This document shows positions 1-7,079 of a DNA stretch of 18,057 nucleotides, piece after piece (the stretch's first letter is position 1; each line of letters begins with the position of its first letter). The notes under the pieces are model-generated. The model was given only the letters and a program-made list of their open reading frames with translations, searched no databases and was not told where the DNA came from. The position numbers and the translations under genes were made by a program. Where the stretch lies: NCBI RefSeq assembly GCF_905212195.1, contig NZ_CAJMDQ010000057.1:1-18057 (forward strand). Direction: 5' to 3'. The DNA is from an uncultured Anaerotignum sp. Its GTDB lineage: Bacteria > Bacillota > Clostridia > Lachnospirales > Anaerotignaceae.

Positions 1-344
1 GGATCTTCGCCAGCCAGTGTTGCTGTGATGATGTTAAATACAGAGTTCATGAAGTTGTTGAAGTTCATTTCTGCTGTATACAGATCAGAAGCCAGTTTGT
101 TGTTTTTGATGATTTCGCCGCGAGCTTTCATTTCTTCCGCGAATTTTTTCTGTTCTTCGGGAGCAATGCCGCCAGCCTGCATTTTTGCCTGGAATTCTTC
201 GTGCATCTGTGTATATTCTGCTACTGCTTTGGAAATTTCAGGGTCTTCTTCGTATGCTTTTTTTGCAGCCAGAAGTGCTTCTACCTGAGGAGTTTTCTGC
301 AGTTCTTCGCCCAATGTTCTTGCCAGTTCAAATACGCTTGCCAT
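1..344 (-). CDS. YlbF/YmcA (RicA-like) family protein, 3' end outside window
   Basis: Only the first 114 residues are visible; no stop codon occurs before the window edge. The protein starts MASVFELARTLGEEL and is rich in Glu, Lys and Ala with long helices, which fits the small all-helical com_ylbF (DUF964) family. In Bacillus subtilis two members, YlbF (RicF) and YmcA (RicA), join YaaT (RicT) in a complex that carries Fe-S clusters and affects RNase Y processing, competence and biofilm formation. The gene starts 11 bases after the miaB stop, with an AAGGTG ribosome site 7 bases before the ATG that overlaps the end of miaB, so the two are cotranscribed. The same order, miaB then ymcA, occurs in B. 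subtilis, so RicA is the better guess than RicF. Family call is good; the exact orthologue is inference. Confidence 0.8.
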   Translation of the reverse strand, partial: MASVFELARTLGEELQKTPQVEALLAAKKAYEEDPEISKAVAEYTQMHEEFQAKMQAGGIAPEEQKKFAEEMKARGEIIKNNKLASDLYTAEMNFNNFMNSVFNIITATLAGED

Positions 345-355
345 GTTGTTTCACC

Positions 356-1786
356 TTAAATCCTTTCTCCAATTACATAAAATGTCTTATTTTCTATAAT
401 CTTCACAGGCACCATCTGACCAATGAGGTCTTTGCCGCCTGAAAAATGCACCAGTGTATTCTGTTCGGTTCTGCCTGTCAGAATGTTTTCGTCATGCTTG
501 CTGACTTCTTCCACCAACACGGGCAGGACTTTCCCAACCTGTTCTTCTGTCACTTCGTGAACAATAGGGTTCAACACTTGTAACATACGGTCGAAACGGT
601 CTTTCACCACATCTTCTGGCACCTGATTTTCCATCTTCGCCGCAGGAGTGCCTGTCCGTTTGGAATAAATAAATGTAAAAGCTGTGCAGTAACGTGCCTT
701 GCGGATGACATCCAGTGTCTCCTGGAAATCTTCTTCTGTTTCACCAGGGAAGCCAACGATAATATCGGTACTCAGTGTGATTTCCGGCATTGCTTCCCGT
801 ACTTTGCGCACCAATTCCAGATAGCCTTCTTTGGTGTAATGACGATTCATTTTCTTGAGGATTTCCGTACTGCCGGACTGGAAAGGCAGATGCAGGTTTT
901 TGCAGACCTTATCGCATTCCTTCATTGCCAGAATCAGTTCATCGGACATATCCTTGGGATGAGAAGTCATGAAACGAATACGTTCAATGCCTTCCACCTC
1001 ATTTACCATACGCAGCAATTCTGCGAAGGAAACGGGATTTTCCAGATTTTTACCATAAGAGTTTACATTCTGCCCCAACAGCATAACTTCTTTGACGCCA
1101 TCTGCCGCCAGTTTGCGCACTTCTGCCAGAATGTCTTCCGGTGTTCTGCTGCGCTCTCTGCCGCGCACATAAGGCACAATGCAGTAAGAACAGAAATTGT
1201 TACAGCCAAACATGATGTTGACACTTGCCTTATAAGGGAAATGTCTGATGCTTGGCAGGTCTTCCACCACTTCCTGATTTTCCTGCCAGATATCGAAAAC
1301 GGTGCAGCCGCTTTCTTCTCTGGTTTTCATCAGTTCCGGCAGCTTATACAGATTGAAAGTACCGAAAACCAAATCCACGTGGCGGTATTTCTGACGGATG
1401 GTTTCCAGCACCGTATCCTGCTGCATCATGCAGCCGCAAAGTGCTACCACCGCATTGGGATTTTCTTTTTTGTAATGCTTCAGCCATCCCAGTTTGCCAT
1501 ATACCTTCAATTCCGCATTTTCACGGACACAGCAGGTATTGTAGATGATGAAATCCGCTTCTGTTTCTTCCTGGGTACGTTCGTAACCCATTTCATCCAG
1601 CATACCTTCCAGTTTTTCCGAGTCATGGGCGTTCATCTGACAACCCATAGCAAGGCTATAGAACTTTTTGTGTTTGCCGGTTTCCGCAAAATATCTGTCG
1701 TTTTCCTGACGAATCTCGCGGATATATTCCATTTGCCGCGCCAGTTCCGCTTCCGCAGGCAGGGCGGTTGTTCTTTGTCTTTCCAT
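356..1786 (-). CDS. miaB: tRNA-2-methylthio-N6-dimethylallyladenosine synthase MiaB
   Basis: A 476-residue radical-SAM methylthiotransferase that adds a methylthio group to i6A37 of tRNAs reading UNN codons. Three parts are visible. The N-terminal UPF0004 domain binds the auxiliary 4Fe-4S cluster with Cys49 (GCQMN), Cys85 or Cys86 (NTCCVRENAE) and Cys119 (LCGCMMQQ). The radical-SAM core has the CxxxCxxC motif at Cys195, Cys199 and Cys202 (CNNFCSYCIVPYVRGRERSR). The C-terminal part, roughly residues 410-476, is a TRAM RNA-binding domain. About 40 residues precede the conserved core, an N-terminal extension common in Firmicutes MiaB. The ATG has AGAAAGGA at a normal distance and a clear promoter upstream. 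It is first in an operon with the YlbF-family gene. Full length; no oddities except Met-Gln in place of the common Ala-Gln after Cys119. Confidence 0.97.
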   Translation of the reverse strand: MERQRTTALPAEAELARQMEYIREIRQENDRYFAETGKHKKFYSLAMGCQMNAHDSEKLEGMLDEMGYERTQEETEADFIIYNTCCVRENAELKVYGKLGWLKHYKKENPNAVVALCGCMMQQDTVLETIRQKYRHVDLVFGTFNLYKLPELMKTREESGCTVFDIWQENQEVVEDLPSIRHFPYKASVNIMFGCNNFCSYCIVPYVRGRERSRTPEDILAEVRKLAADGVKEVMLLGQNVNSYGKNLENPVSFAELLRMVNEVEGIERIRFMTSHPKDMSDELILAMKECDKVCKNLHLPFQSGSTEILKKMNRHYTKEGYLELVRKVREAMPEITLSTDIIVGFPGETEEDFQETLDVIRKARYCTAFTFIYSKRTGTPAAKMENQVPEDVVKDRFDRMLQVLNPIVHEVTEEQVGKVLPVLVEEVSKHDENILTGRTEQNTLVHFSGGKDLIGQMVPVKIIENKTFYVIGERI

Positions 1787-1845
1787 GGAATTTCCTTTCT
1801 ATATTGTTATTCTGCGCACAACAAAAATTGTCCGCATTTGGATTT

Positions 1846-1874
1846 AGTATACCACAATACGACTTGTTCCTCAA
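1846..1874 (-). promoter_or_regulatory. Promoter of miaB
   Basis: Reading the minus strand: TTGAGG (1869-1874), a 17-base spacer, then TATACT (1846-1851). It lies 60 bases ahead of the miaB ATG and downstream of the ProX gene, so miaB and the YlbF-family gene form their own transcription unit. Confidence 0.65.
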
Positions 1875-1911
1875 TGGCAAATTCCCAGAAAAAGCGGTTT
1901 TTTCTCATACA

Positions 1912-2400
1912 TTATAAGGAAAGAAATGTAACGGAATTGCCGTGTTCCTCAATGATCTTTACCAGATCAGAAAAGGTAAGGAAAACGGAAGCTGTATTGT
2001 CATTGGGATGTACGCCAATGGCATCCAGATTGCGGAAATCTTCATCGAAAATCACTTCCACCGCACAGTCTGCATCATTGAGAATGCCAAAAGGTGTTAC
2101 AGAGCCTTTCGTCAGTCCCAGATATTTCATCAGGCGTTCTTCTGAAGCAAAGGAAAGACGACCTGCGCCGATTTTTTCACCCAAGCTTTTCAAATCTGCC
2201 TGCTTATTTTCGCGAATAACTACCAGAAAATGACGTTTGCCTTTGTTATCCCGCAGGAACAGATTTTTAGCAATGTCTTCTTCTTTTTCCAAACCGATTT
2301 CCAGCATTTCATCAATGGTAAACACTGCTTTATGGTCGAACCATTCATAGGAAATCTGTTTTTCATCCAAAAACTTTCTCACATCTTCTTTCTGATACAT
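1912..2400 (-). CDS. ProX-type prolyl-tRNA editing protein (YbaK/ProRS-associated domain)
   Basis: A 162-residue single-domain protein of the YbaK/ProX aminoacyl-tRNA deacylase family. Known members hydrolyse mischarged Ala-tRNAPro or Cys-tRNAPro in trans, replacing an editing domain absent from some prolyl-tRNA synthetases. Family marks visible are AKNLFLRD (Lys45 matches the conserved functional Lys of the family), LGLTKGSVTPFGILND (residues 95-109) and HPNDNTAS (131-138). I chose the ATG at 2400, start MYQKEDVRKF, because AAGGGGG lies 7 bases ahead of it; the frame stays open farther upstream to a TTG at 2562, but those 54 residues do not resemble the family. Its substrate preference (Ala or Cys) cannot be told from sequence alone. 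It stands alone, between the miaB promoter and a noncoding region. Confidence 0.85.
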   Translation of the reverse strand: MYQKEDVRKFLDEKQISYEWFDHKAVFTIDEMLEIGLEKEEDIAKNLFLRDNKGKRHFLVVIRENKQADLKSLGEKIGAGRLSFASEERLMKYLGLTKGSVTPFGILNDADCAVEVIFDEDFRNLDAIGVHPNDNTASVFLTFSDLVKIIEEHGNSVTFLSL

Positions 2401-2599
2401 ATGCGTACCCCCTTTTTCTCTCAATGGCTTCATTATACGGTTTCCGGCATGAAATGGCAATCTTTTCCCGAAAAAAGGGGAATTGTTCACAAATTGTTTA
2501 CATTCTCTACATACGCCATTCACAGTCATTTTGTATCCTATAAGTGTCCAAAGCAAGGGCAAAGCAAGAAGACATAGTAATACATACCCTCCCCTTTTG

Positions 2600-2628
2600 A
2601 AAAGAACCCGCTTCCCTCGGGTTCTTTT
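2600..2628. terminator. Symmetric hairpin, terminator-like, no assigned gene
   Basis: An 11-bp perfect stem (AAAAGAACCCG / CGGGTTCTTTT) with a 7-base loop. The plus-strand side continues CCTTGTTT and the minus-strand side CAAAAGGGG, so the T-rich tail is better on the plus strand. No plus-strand gene ends here, and the EIIC-like gene to the right already has its own terminator. It may be a backstop terminator or the end of an unrecognised plus-strand RNA. Confidence 0.5.
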
Positions 2629-2669
2629 CCTTGTTTAGATCCCCCTCATACTTTTTATCTATATATAAC

Positions 2670-2701
2670 AAAAAGCATCGGTTAACATTCCGATGCTTTT
2701 T
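2670..2701 (-). terminator. Terminator of the EIIC-like gene
   Basis: A 12-bp stem (AAAAAGCATCGG pairing with CCGATGCTTTTT) around an 8-base loop, starting 4 bases after the stop codon; on the minus strand it is followed by a T-rich run. A standard intrinsic terminator. Confidence 0.85.
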
Positions 2702-2705
2702 TACA

Positions 2706-3782
2706 TTAAATATCCAGTTTCATATCGCCAAAACGAATCCAGCCTTTTTTCCGCATGATTTCGGAAAAAATAAAAGACAAAATGGCAGGCAGTATAAAGT
2801 GGAGCAGAAGAATCTGGAACAAAAGCAGTCCTGCGCCTCTGCTGCCAGCCATGGTCTGCCATGTCATAATCTGTCCCACCAGACCGCTGGTACCCATACC
2901 GCCGCCGGCAGGATTATTTTCCATCTGAAAAACCACTGTTGCCAAAGGCCCCAAAATGGCAGAAGTCAATGTAGCTGGAATCCAGATCAAAGGATTCTTT
3001 ACAATATTGGAAATTTGCAGCATGGAAGTGCCGATGCCCTGCGCCAGCAGCCCATCCCATTTGTTTTCCCGGAAGCTGGCAACAGCAAATCCAATCATCT
3101 GGGCAGAACATCCAACAGTAGCCGCCCCAGCAGGCAGACCGGACAATCCCAGAATGATGGACAACGCCGCAGAACTAATAGGCAATGTCAGCGCAACACC
3201 CATGACTACAGAAATGACAATCCCCATGAGGAAAGGCTGCAAATAAGTAGCCACCCGAATCCAATCCCCCAATTGTGTCATAGCTGCGGACAAAGGCGGC
3301 CCAATCAGCGTTCCGATACAACCGCCGACGCCGATGGTCACCACAGGGGTTACGATGATATCCACTTTTGTTTTGCCAGAAACCAGACGCCCGATTTCCA
3401 GACCAGCCAATGCCGCAATGAATGCCCCCAGAGGGTCGCCTGCGCCACTAAGAAGCATACCGCCTGTTTCCGGAAATAATGTACCGTTGGCAAAAGCTGC
3501 GGCATTTGCTCCCAAAAGCCCTGTGACAGCAGAGGAAAACACCACCATTCGTGGCGCTTCCATCACATAAGCCGTACCAACGCCAATGGCTGCCCCTGTG
3601 CACATGGTAGCAAAATTACCCAAAGCCACAATAAACGCCCCTACATCCCCACCGATAAATGTCCCAATTTGCTTAATAATCAAGCCTACAATCAGTGTGC
3701 AGAACAACCCCAACGCCATTCCGTTCAGGCCATTGATAAAATAGCGCTTGAGTATTTTCTGCCAAATTGTGTTTTTTTCCAC
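2706..3782 (-). CDS. PTS EIIC-like integral membrane transporter, stand-alone, candidate NiaR target
   Basis: A very hydrophobic protein of 358 residues from the start I prefer, with roughly nine or ten membrane segments and many glycines (for example VTIGVGGCIGTLIGPPLSAAM). It resembles the EIIC_2 type of membrane protein found alone in Firmicutes. No EIIA, EIIB or EIID partner and no phosphorylation domain is present, so sugar phosphotransfer is not supported. I chose the GTG at 3780-3782 because AAGGGGCGG lies 8 bases ahead; the open frame extends to an ATG at 3845, but that codon has no ribosome site and overlaps the promoter -10. The gene lies directly downstream of niaR and has a palindromic operator between promoter and start, which suggests uptake of nicotinate or a related NAD precursor. 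That substrate is inference, not shown by the protein. Confidence 0.75.
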   Translation of the reverse strand: MEKNTIWQKILKRYFINGLNGMALGLFCTLIVGLIIKQIGTFIGGDVGAFIVALGNFATMCTGAAIGVGTAYVMEAPRMVVFSSAVTGLLGANAAAFANGTLFPETGGMLLSGAGDPLGAFIAALAGLEIGRLVSGKTKVDIIVTPVVTIGVGGCIGTLIGPPLSAAMTQLGDWIRVATYLQPFLMGIVISVVMGVALTLPISSAALSIILGLSGLPAGAATVGCSAQMIGFAVASFRENKWDGLLAQGIGTSMLQISNIVKNPLIWIPATLTSAILGPLATVVFQMENNPAGGGMGTSGLVGQIMTWQTMAGSRGAGLLLFQILLLHFILPAILSFIFSEIMRKKGWIRFGDMKLDI

Positions 3783-3802
3783 GAAATATTCCGCCCCTTT
3801 CA

Positions 3803-3818
3803 AGGTGTATATACACCT
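3803..3818. promoter_or_regulatory. 16-bp perfect palindrome, candidate NiaR operator
   Basis: AGGTGTATATACACCT is a perfect inverted repeat just downstream of the predicted start of transcription of the EIIC-like gene and about 20 bases before its GTG. The position fits a roadblock operator. The adjacent gene encodes NiaR, and as I recall NiaR operators in Firmicutes are palindromes with GTGT and ACAC arms; I could not check this. No copy was seen at the niaR promoter itself. Confidence 0.55.
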
Positions 3819-3840
3819 ATATTTACATGAGTTGTATGGT

Positions 3841-3869
3841 ATCATATTTCGTTAAAAAAAGCAAGTCAT
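3841..3869 (-). promoter_or_regulatory. Promoter of the EIIC-like gene
   Basis: Minus strand: ATGACT (3864-3869), 17-base spacer, TATGAT (3841-3846). Transcription should start near 3834, which places the palindrome at 3803-3818 at about +16 to +31. Confidence 0.5.
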
Positions 3870-3894
3870 TCTCTTCATACTTTCCCATCAAAAA

Positions 3895-3933
3895 AAAAGG
3901 ATAAACGCCCTTATCAAAGAGGTTTATCCTTTT
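3895..3933 (-). terminator. Terminator of niaR
   Basis: A 12-bp stem (AAAAGGATAAAC with GTTTATCCTTTT) and 15-base loop, followed on the minus strand by a run of T, beginning 15 bases past the niaR stop codon. Confidence 0.85.
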
Positions 3934-3947
3934 CATTTCCATATGAT

Positions 3948-4460
3948 TTATTTCAGCAGATATCCTGCATTTTGCAGTTCCGCGCAGATTTCATCCAGCG
4001 TCTGTTCATCTTCTGCGGCAATGGTATGGCTATGTACGCCATTAGTCAGTGCCAATAAGGGCATACATCCCGTTTCCTCTGCTTTGGTGAGAAAATTCTG
4101 GATATCTCTGCGGCTTTTGATCCGTAAAGCTTCCCCAACACTGCCATATATGGGATGATCCACATGGGTATTCAATATATATCCGCCCAGATCTACAATC
4201 AGCTGCATTTCATCGCCAATCTGTTCTCTGTTGTGACATACACGGATTTCACGTCTATGTAACCCATCTGTTTCTTTCTGGAGCAAATACCCTTTTGCTG
4301 TCGCAAGCAAAGGCAGTCCTCCCGCTTTGATCATTCCCATATCCTTTACGATGACCTGACGGGTCACGCCAAATTGTTCCGCCAATTGACTGCCGCTGAT
4401 GGGTTCTTCCTGTTTTTTCAGCAATTCTATGATTTTCTGCCGCCTTTTTTCGCTTTCCAA
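3948..4460 (-). CDS. niaR: Niacin-responsive transcriptional repressor NiaR (HTH_11 plus 3H domain)
   Basis: A 170-residue repressor of NAD-precursor synthesis and uptake genes. Residues 5-60 form a winged helix-turn-helix (ISGSQLAEQFGVTRQVIVKDM). Residues 70-170 are the 3H domain, with His76, Glu84, His143 and His145 (GVHSHTIAA) spaced exactly as the metal ligands I recall for Thermotoga TM1602 (79, 87, 144, 146), and HVDHPIYG at 99-106. The start is a TTG at 4458-4460, supported by GGGAGG 7 bases upstream; there is no better ATG. It has its own promoter and terminator. The only possible target visible here is the EIIC-like gene directly downstream; no nadABC genes are in the window. In this family nicotinic acid acts as corepressor; that is established for relatives, not visible here. 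Confidence 0.92.
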   Translation of the reverse strand: MESEKRRQKIIELLKKQEEPISGSQLAEQFGVTRQVIVKDMGMIKAGGLPLLATAKGYLLQKETDGLHRREIRVCHNREQIGDEMQLIVDLGGYILNTHVDHPIYGSVGEALRIKSRRDIQNFLTKAEETGCMPLLALTNGVHSHTIAAEDEQTLDEICAELQNAGYLLK

Positions 4461-4502
4461 GGGTATGCCTCCCTTCCCTCATGATCACTCTCTGCTTCAA
4501 AC

Positions 4503-4531
4503 ATATTATCACAGAAAACAAAACTTGAAAA
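4503..4531 (-). promoter_or_regulatory. Promoter of niaR
   Basis: Minus strand: TTTTCA (4526-4531), 17-base spacer ending in TGTGA, then TAATAT (4503-4508). The TGA next to the -10 makes it an extended -10 type. Confidence 0.5.
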
Positions 4532-4568
4532 GTCTTTCCCTTTCCATTCTTTTCCAATCTAAACTTTT

Positions 4569-5165
4569 TTACAGTCCCAGATTTTCATGAATGAGAATCA
4601 CTTCTGCATCCATACCCATCATAGGTTCCCACAGAACGACCATTGCTCTGCAAACCCGTTCTGGACTTCTGCAGTCCTGACAACCTTTTCCAGTGACCAC
4701 ACAAGGTGTCTTTTTTCCGAACTGTGCCGCTCTCTGAGGTGCCGCAATATTTCTGGCACGGGCAACAGCCTTATCAAAGTCTGGTTCCAGCTTATTTTCA
4801 CCAATGACATAATAAACTTTTTGATGTCCAAACAATGTGGATGCCACACGATTGCCAACGCCGTCAATATTGATGATTTCTCCTGTTTCCGCCAGCGCAT
4901 TGGCAGAAGTCAGGTATACATCTGTCTGCATAGCCGCTTTTCTTGCCATATCCTTATCCTGTTTCCAGTGCCAGTAAACGGTATTATGGCTGGAGAGCAT
5001 ATCATACAGTCCCATCACATCCAATGTGGCAGAACCGCCAAAGCCAACACTTACGCCATCAATGGCGCCATTGAGATAGTCTGCCGCTTCTTTTGCCGTT
5101 GCAAATTCTTTGACAGCATATCCTCTTTTTTTCAGATTTTCTACAACTTTTCCAAAATCAGCCAT
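4569..5165 (-). CDS. LUD-domain protein (LutC/YkgG family, DUF162)
   Basis: A 198-residue protein of the LUD family, whose best known members (LutB, LutC) serve lactate oxidation. Visible family marks are GFGGSATL (residues 41-48) and the strongly conserved stretch TSANALAETGEIINIDG (86-102) followed by GNRVA. Near the C-terminus three cysteines, Cys162, Cys165 and Cys172 (GCQDCRSPERVC), could bind a metal or Fe-S cluster. Stand-alone LUD proteins of this short type are common in Clostridia and mostly unassigned; LutA and LutB are not present here, so lactate use is not proven. The ATG follows AAAGGAG, which sits in the last codons of the upstream membrane-protein gene; the gap is only 6 bases, so they share a transcript with the AEC transporter gene. 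Confidence 0.88.
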   Translation of the reverse strand: MADFGKVVENLKKRGYAVKEFATAKEAADYLNGAIDGVSVGFGGSATLDVMGLYDMLSSHNTVYWHWKQDKDMARKAAMQTDVYLTSANALAETGEIINIDGVGNRVASTLFGHQKVYYVIGENKLEPDFDKAVARARNIAAPQRAAQFGKKTPCVVTGKGCQDCRSPERVCRAMVVLWEPMMGMDAEVILIHENLGL

Positions 5166-5171
5166 ATGCCA

Positions 5172-5987
5172 TTACTCCTTTTTCTTTTCTTTCTCACTCA
5201 GCACAACAGGAATCAGGGATGCAGCGATTTTGCCTTTTCCTCTGGTTTTCACATAGAAAAATCCAATAATGGAAAAAACAACTGCCCCAATGAAATTCAC
5301 CATCAGGTCTTTCATGGTATCAATCAGGCCAATATCCACATACCCGCCGGGGAATTCCATCCAATCCTGCCCATTAACCACCAGACTGTTGATAGGTTCA
5401 CGGACAACATTATTCAGCCCTGATGGATTCAGCAATACAGAATTAACACTTTGTACAAGAAAATCTTTCTGCATATCCGTATGTAAGAGCTGATCCATGG
5501 AAAATTCGAAAAATTCCCACAGAACCCCTACAGTCATGGAAAAACAAAACGCAACAATGGACAGAAACAGCGGAGACAGCCGAAATGTCATCCGTTCACT
5601 ACGGTTAAACAAATCCACCAGACAAAATCCCACTGCTGCCACCAAAAATCCATTCAGTGTATGAAGCATGGTATCCCAACCGGGAATCAGTGTATAGAAG
5701 GAATTGATCTCGCCCAAAATTTCCGCTGCAAAGATAAAGCAATAGATAATCCCTTCCATCACCGGCGGAATATCAATGGCAAGATGCTTTTCCAGAAAAA
5801 TAGGCACGCAGAACAAAACCAATGACAAAATGCACACAAAGGCATTTTCATAGTTTCCCATGACGATGGAACGTACCAAAACCAAAATAATCAACGCAGA
5901 CAAAACACCACGAATGGTCAGACGGCGTTTCGTACGTTTTGACATTTTTTTATGATCCAAACAGAACACATCCTTTCTTTGCCACAT
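5172..5987 (-). CDS. Multi-pass membrane protein, DUF2238/YjdF-like
   Basis: A 271-residue protein with about six membrane segments (near residues 25-41, 46-64, 75-92, 107-126, 138-158 and 230-246), a basic N-terminus (KKMSKRTKRR) and a charged tail. Polar marks inside or beside the membrane are WDTMLHTLNGF (104-114), GVLWEFFEF (154-162) and GYVDIGLIDTMKDLM (215-229). The D...H and WE patterns resemble the DUF2238/YjdF family of membrane proteins with unknown function. The start is uncertain: the ATG at 5987, 3 bases past the AEC stop, has no ribosome site, while AGAAAGGA lies 10 bases before a TTG at 5960 (start LDHKKMSKR). Middle gene of the AEC, membrane protein and LUD operon. Confidence 0.7.
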   Translation of the reverse strand: MWQRKDVFCLDHKKMSKRTKRRLTIRGVLSALIILVLVRSIVMGNYENAFVCILSLVLFCVPIFLEKHLAIDIPPVMEGIIYCFIFAAEILGEINSFYTLIPGWDTMLHTLNGFLVAAVGFCLVDLFNRSERMTFRLSPLFLSIVAFCFSMTVGVLWEFFEFSMDQLLHTDMQKDFLVQSVNSVLLNPSGLNNVVREPINSLVVNGQDWMEFPGGYVDIGLIDTMKDLMVNFIGAVVFSIIGFFYVKTRGKGKIAASLIPVVLSEKEKKKE

Positions 5988-5990
5988 TTC

Positions 5991-6926
5991 TTAAATAAAC
6001 AGGAAAAAGAAAAATGGCATGGTCAATATGCTCAAAGCCGTTGAAATGAAAATATAGCGGGAAGCCGTTTTTTCATCGGCTCCATACTGGGCCGCCAAAA
6101 TGGCGCAATACGCACCGATGGGTGTAGAAAGTCCTACAATGACAACGCCCAAAACCAGCTGATCTGTAATAAAAGGACGCAGCATCAGATAGGCTGTCAG
6201 TGGTACAACAATCAAACGGATGATAGAAATCACATATGCCCAACGGTCATAAATCATTTCCTTCAGGTGCATCCGTCCCAAAACAGCACCGATATAAATC
6301 ATTGCCAGAGGTGCAATCATATCCCCCACCATTTTCACAGTACCGCCAATGGCTTCCGGCAACTGGATATTGCCGATAAACAGGATAATACCAATGATAA
6401 TCGCAATGTTGACAGGCAGTTTCACCAGCTGTTTCAGGGATATTTCCACTGGGCGGCTGCCATCGCCATATTTTCCGATGATCCAGATACCCAATGTATA
6501 AGATGCCAGATTAAACGCCGCAGTGGCAAAAGCGCAGTAAAATACGCTATTTCCGCCAAAAATCATGGAAATGACAGGTACACCCATAAAGCCGATGTTG
6601 GCAAACATACAGCTGAATACCCAGATTCCTAGATTCATGTGAGGTACGCGGAACAACTTTCCTGTACCAAAGCCGACCAACATCCCCCAAATATGCATGA
6701 TCATACAAGTGACAAAAACCACAATACCTTTCTGCAGCAATTCCGGTGTATAGGACAGCTGCATGGATGAAATGATAAAACAAGGCACAACGATTTTTGT
6801 CAAAAATCCAGAAAACTTATCAATAAAGCAATCATCAATGATGTCTTTTTTCTTGGCAAAGCAGCCAATCAAAACCAGCAAGAAAATGATAATCAATTTA
6901 TTTACTGCTGTTACAAATACTTCCAT
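5991..6926 (-). CDS. AEC-family (auxin efflux carrier-like) transporter
   Basis: A 311-residue membrane protein with about ten membrane segments in two halves, as expected for the AEC/Mem_trans family. Members export or exchange small organic acids such as malate, malonate or lactate in bacteria. Seen in the sequence are FSGFLTKIVVPCFIISSM in the first half, FANIGFMGVPVISMIFG in the middle and GLSTPIGAYCAILAAQYGAD in the second half, all typical. The ATG has AAAGGAG at good spacing, and a promoter lies 50 to 80 bases upstream. First gene of a three-gene operon with a DUF2238-like protein and a LUD protein. The LUD partner makes a hydroxy- or dicarboxylic acid substrate an attractive guess, but nothing in the sequence fixes it. 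Confidence 0.88.
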   Translation of the reverse strand: MEVFVTAVNKLIIIFLLVLIGCFAKKKDIIDDCFIDKFSGFLTKIVVPCFIISSMQLSYTPELLQKGIVVFVTCMIMHIWGMLVGFGTGKLFRVPHMNLGIWVFSCMFANIGFMGVPVISMIFGGNSVFYCAFATAAFNLASYTLGIWIIGKYGDGSRPVEISLKQLVKLPVNIAIIIGIILFIGNIQLPEAIGGTVKMVGDMIAPLAMIYIGAVLGRMHLKEMIYDRWAYVISIIRLIVVPLTAYLMLRPFITDQLVLGVVIVGLSTPIGAYCAILAAQYGADEKTASRYIFISTALSILTMPFFFFLFI

Positions 6927-6979
6927 TATCCATCTCCTTTTCCTTTCTTTCTCTTCATAAACTTCCCCATATTCTTATT

Positions 6980-7007
6980 ATTTTATCACACTTTTCCTGA
7001 TACGCAA
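6980..7007 (-). promoter_or_regulatory. Promoter of the AEC, membrane protein and LUD operon
   Basis: Minus strand: TTGCGT (7002-7007), 16-base spacer ending TGTGA, then TAAAAT (6980-6985). It sits between the terminator of the second AEC gene and the first gene of the operon. Confidence 0.6.
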
Positions 7008-7043
7008 TATCTTCTAAAATCCAGAAAACAATACAGAAAAAAA

Positions 7044-7070
7044 CTCCGGACCGCCTTTCGTAGCCCGGAG
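7044..7070 (-). terminator. Terminator of the second AEC gene
   Basis: A 6-bp GC-rich stem (CTCCGG with CCGGAG) followed on the minus strand by seven T residues, starting 9 bases after the stop codon. It separates the two AEC genes into different units. Confidence 0.7.
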
Positions 7071-7079
7071 AGCTTTCGA

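Larger units (their letters stand above)
2401..2705. other. Gene-free stretch upstream of the ProX gene
   Basis: About 305 bases without a convincing gene. It holds two hairpins (listed separately). A weak minus-strand promoter candidate for the ProX gene is TTGCCC, a 16-base gap, then TAGGAT, near 2526-2553. Just inside the first hairpin the minus strand has GGGGAGGG followed by two overlapping short frames (15 and 22 codons), but with poor spacing and no recognisable product, so I do not call either. No tRNA or known riboswitch pattern was recognised. Confidence 0.4.

Noticed and set aside
1880..1911. A/T-only hairpin AGAAAAA/TTTTTCT after the ProX gene as terminator
   Set aside because: The stem has only one G-C pair and no T run after it; too weak to list.
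839..2233. A 464-codon plus-strand open frame
   Set aside because: Antisense to miaB and the ProX gene; composition (many His, Phe, Gln) and lack of a ribosome site show it is a shadow.
2520..2592. Two short minus-strand frames (15 and 22 codons) behind GGGGAGGG
   Set aside because: Spacing to the start codon is too short for one and long for the other, no promoter is clear, and no product is recognised.
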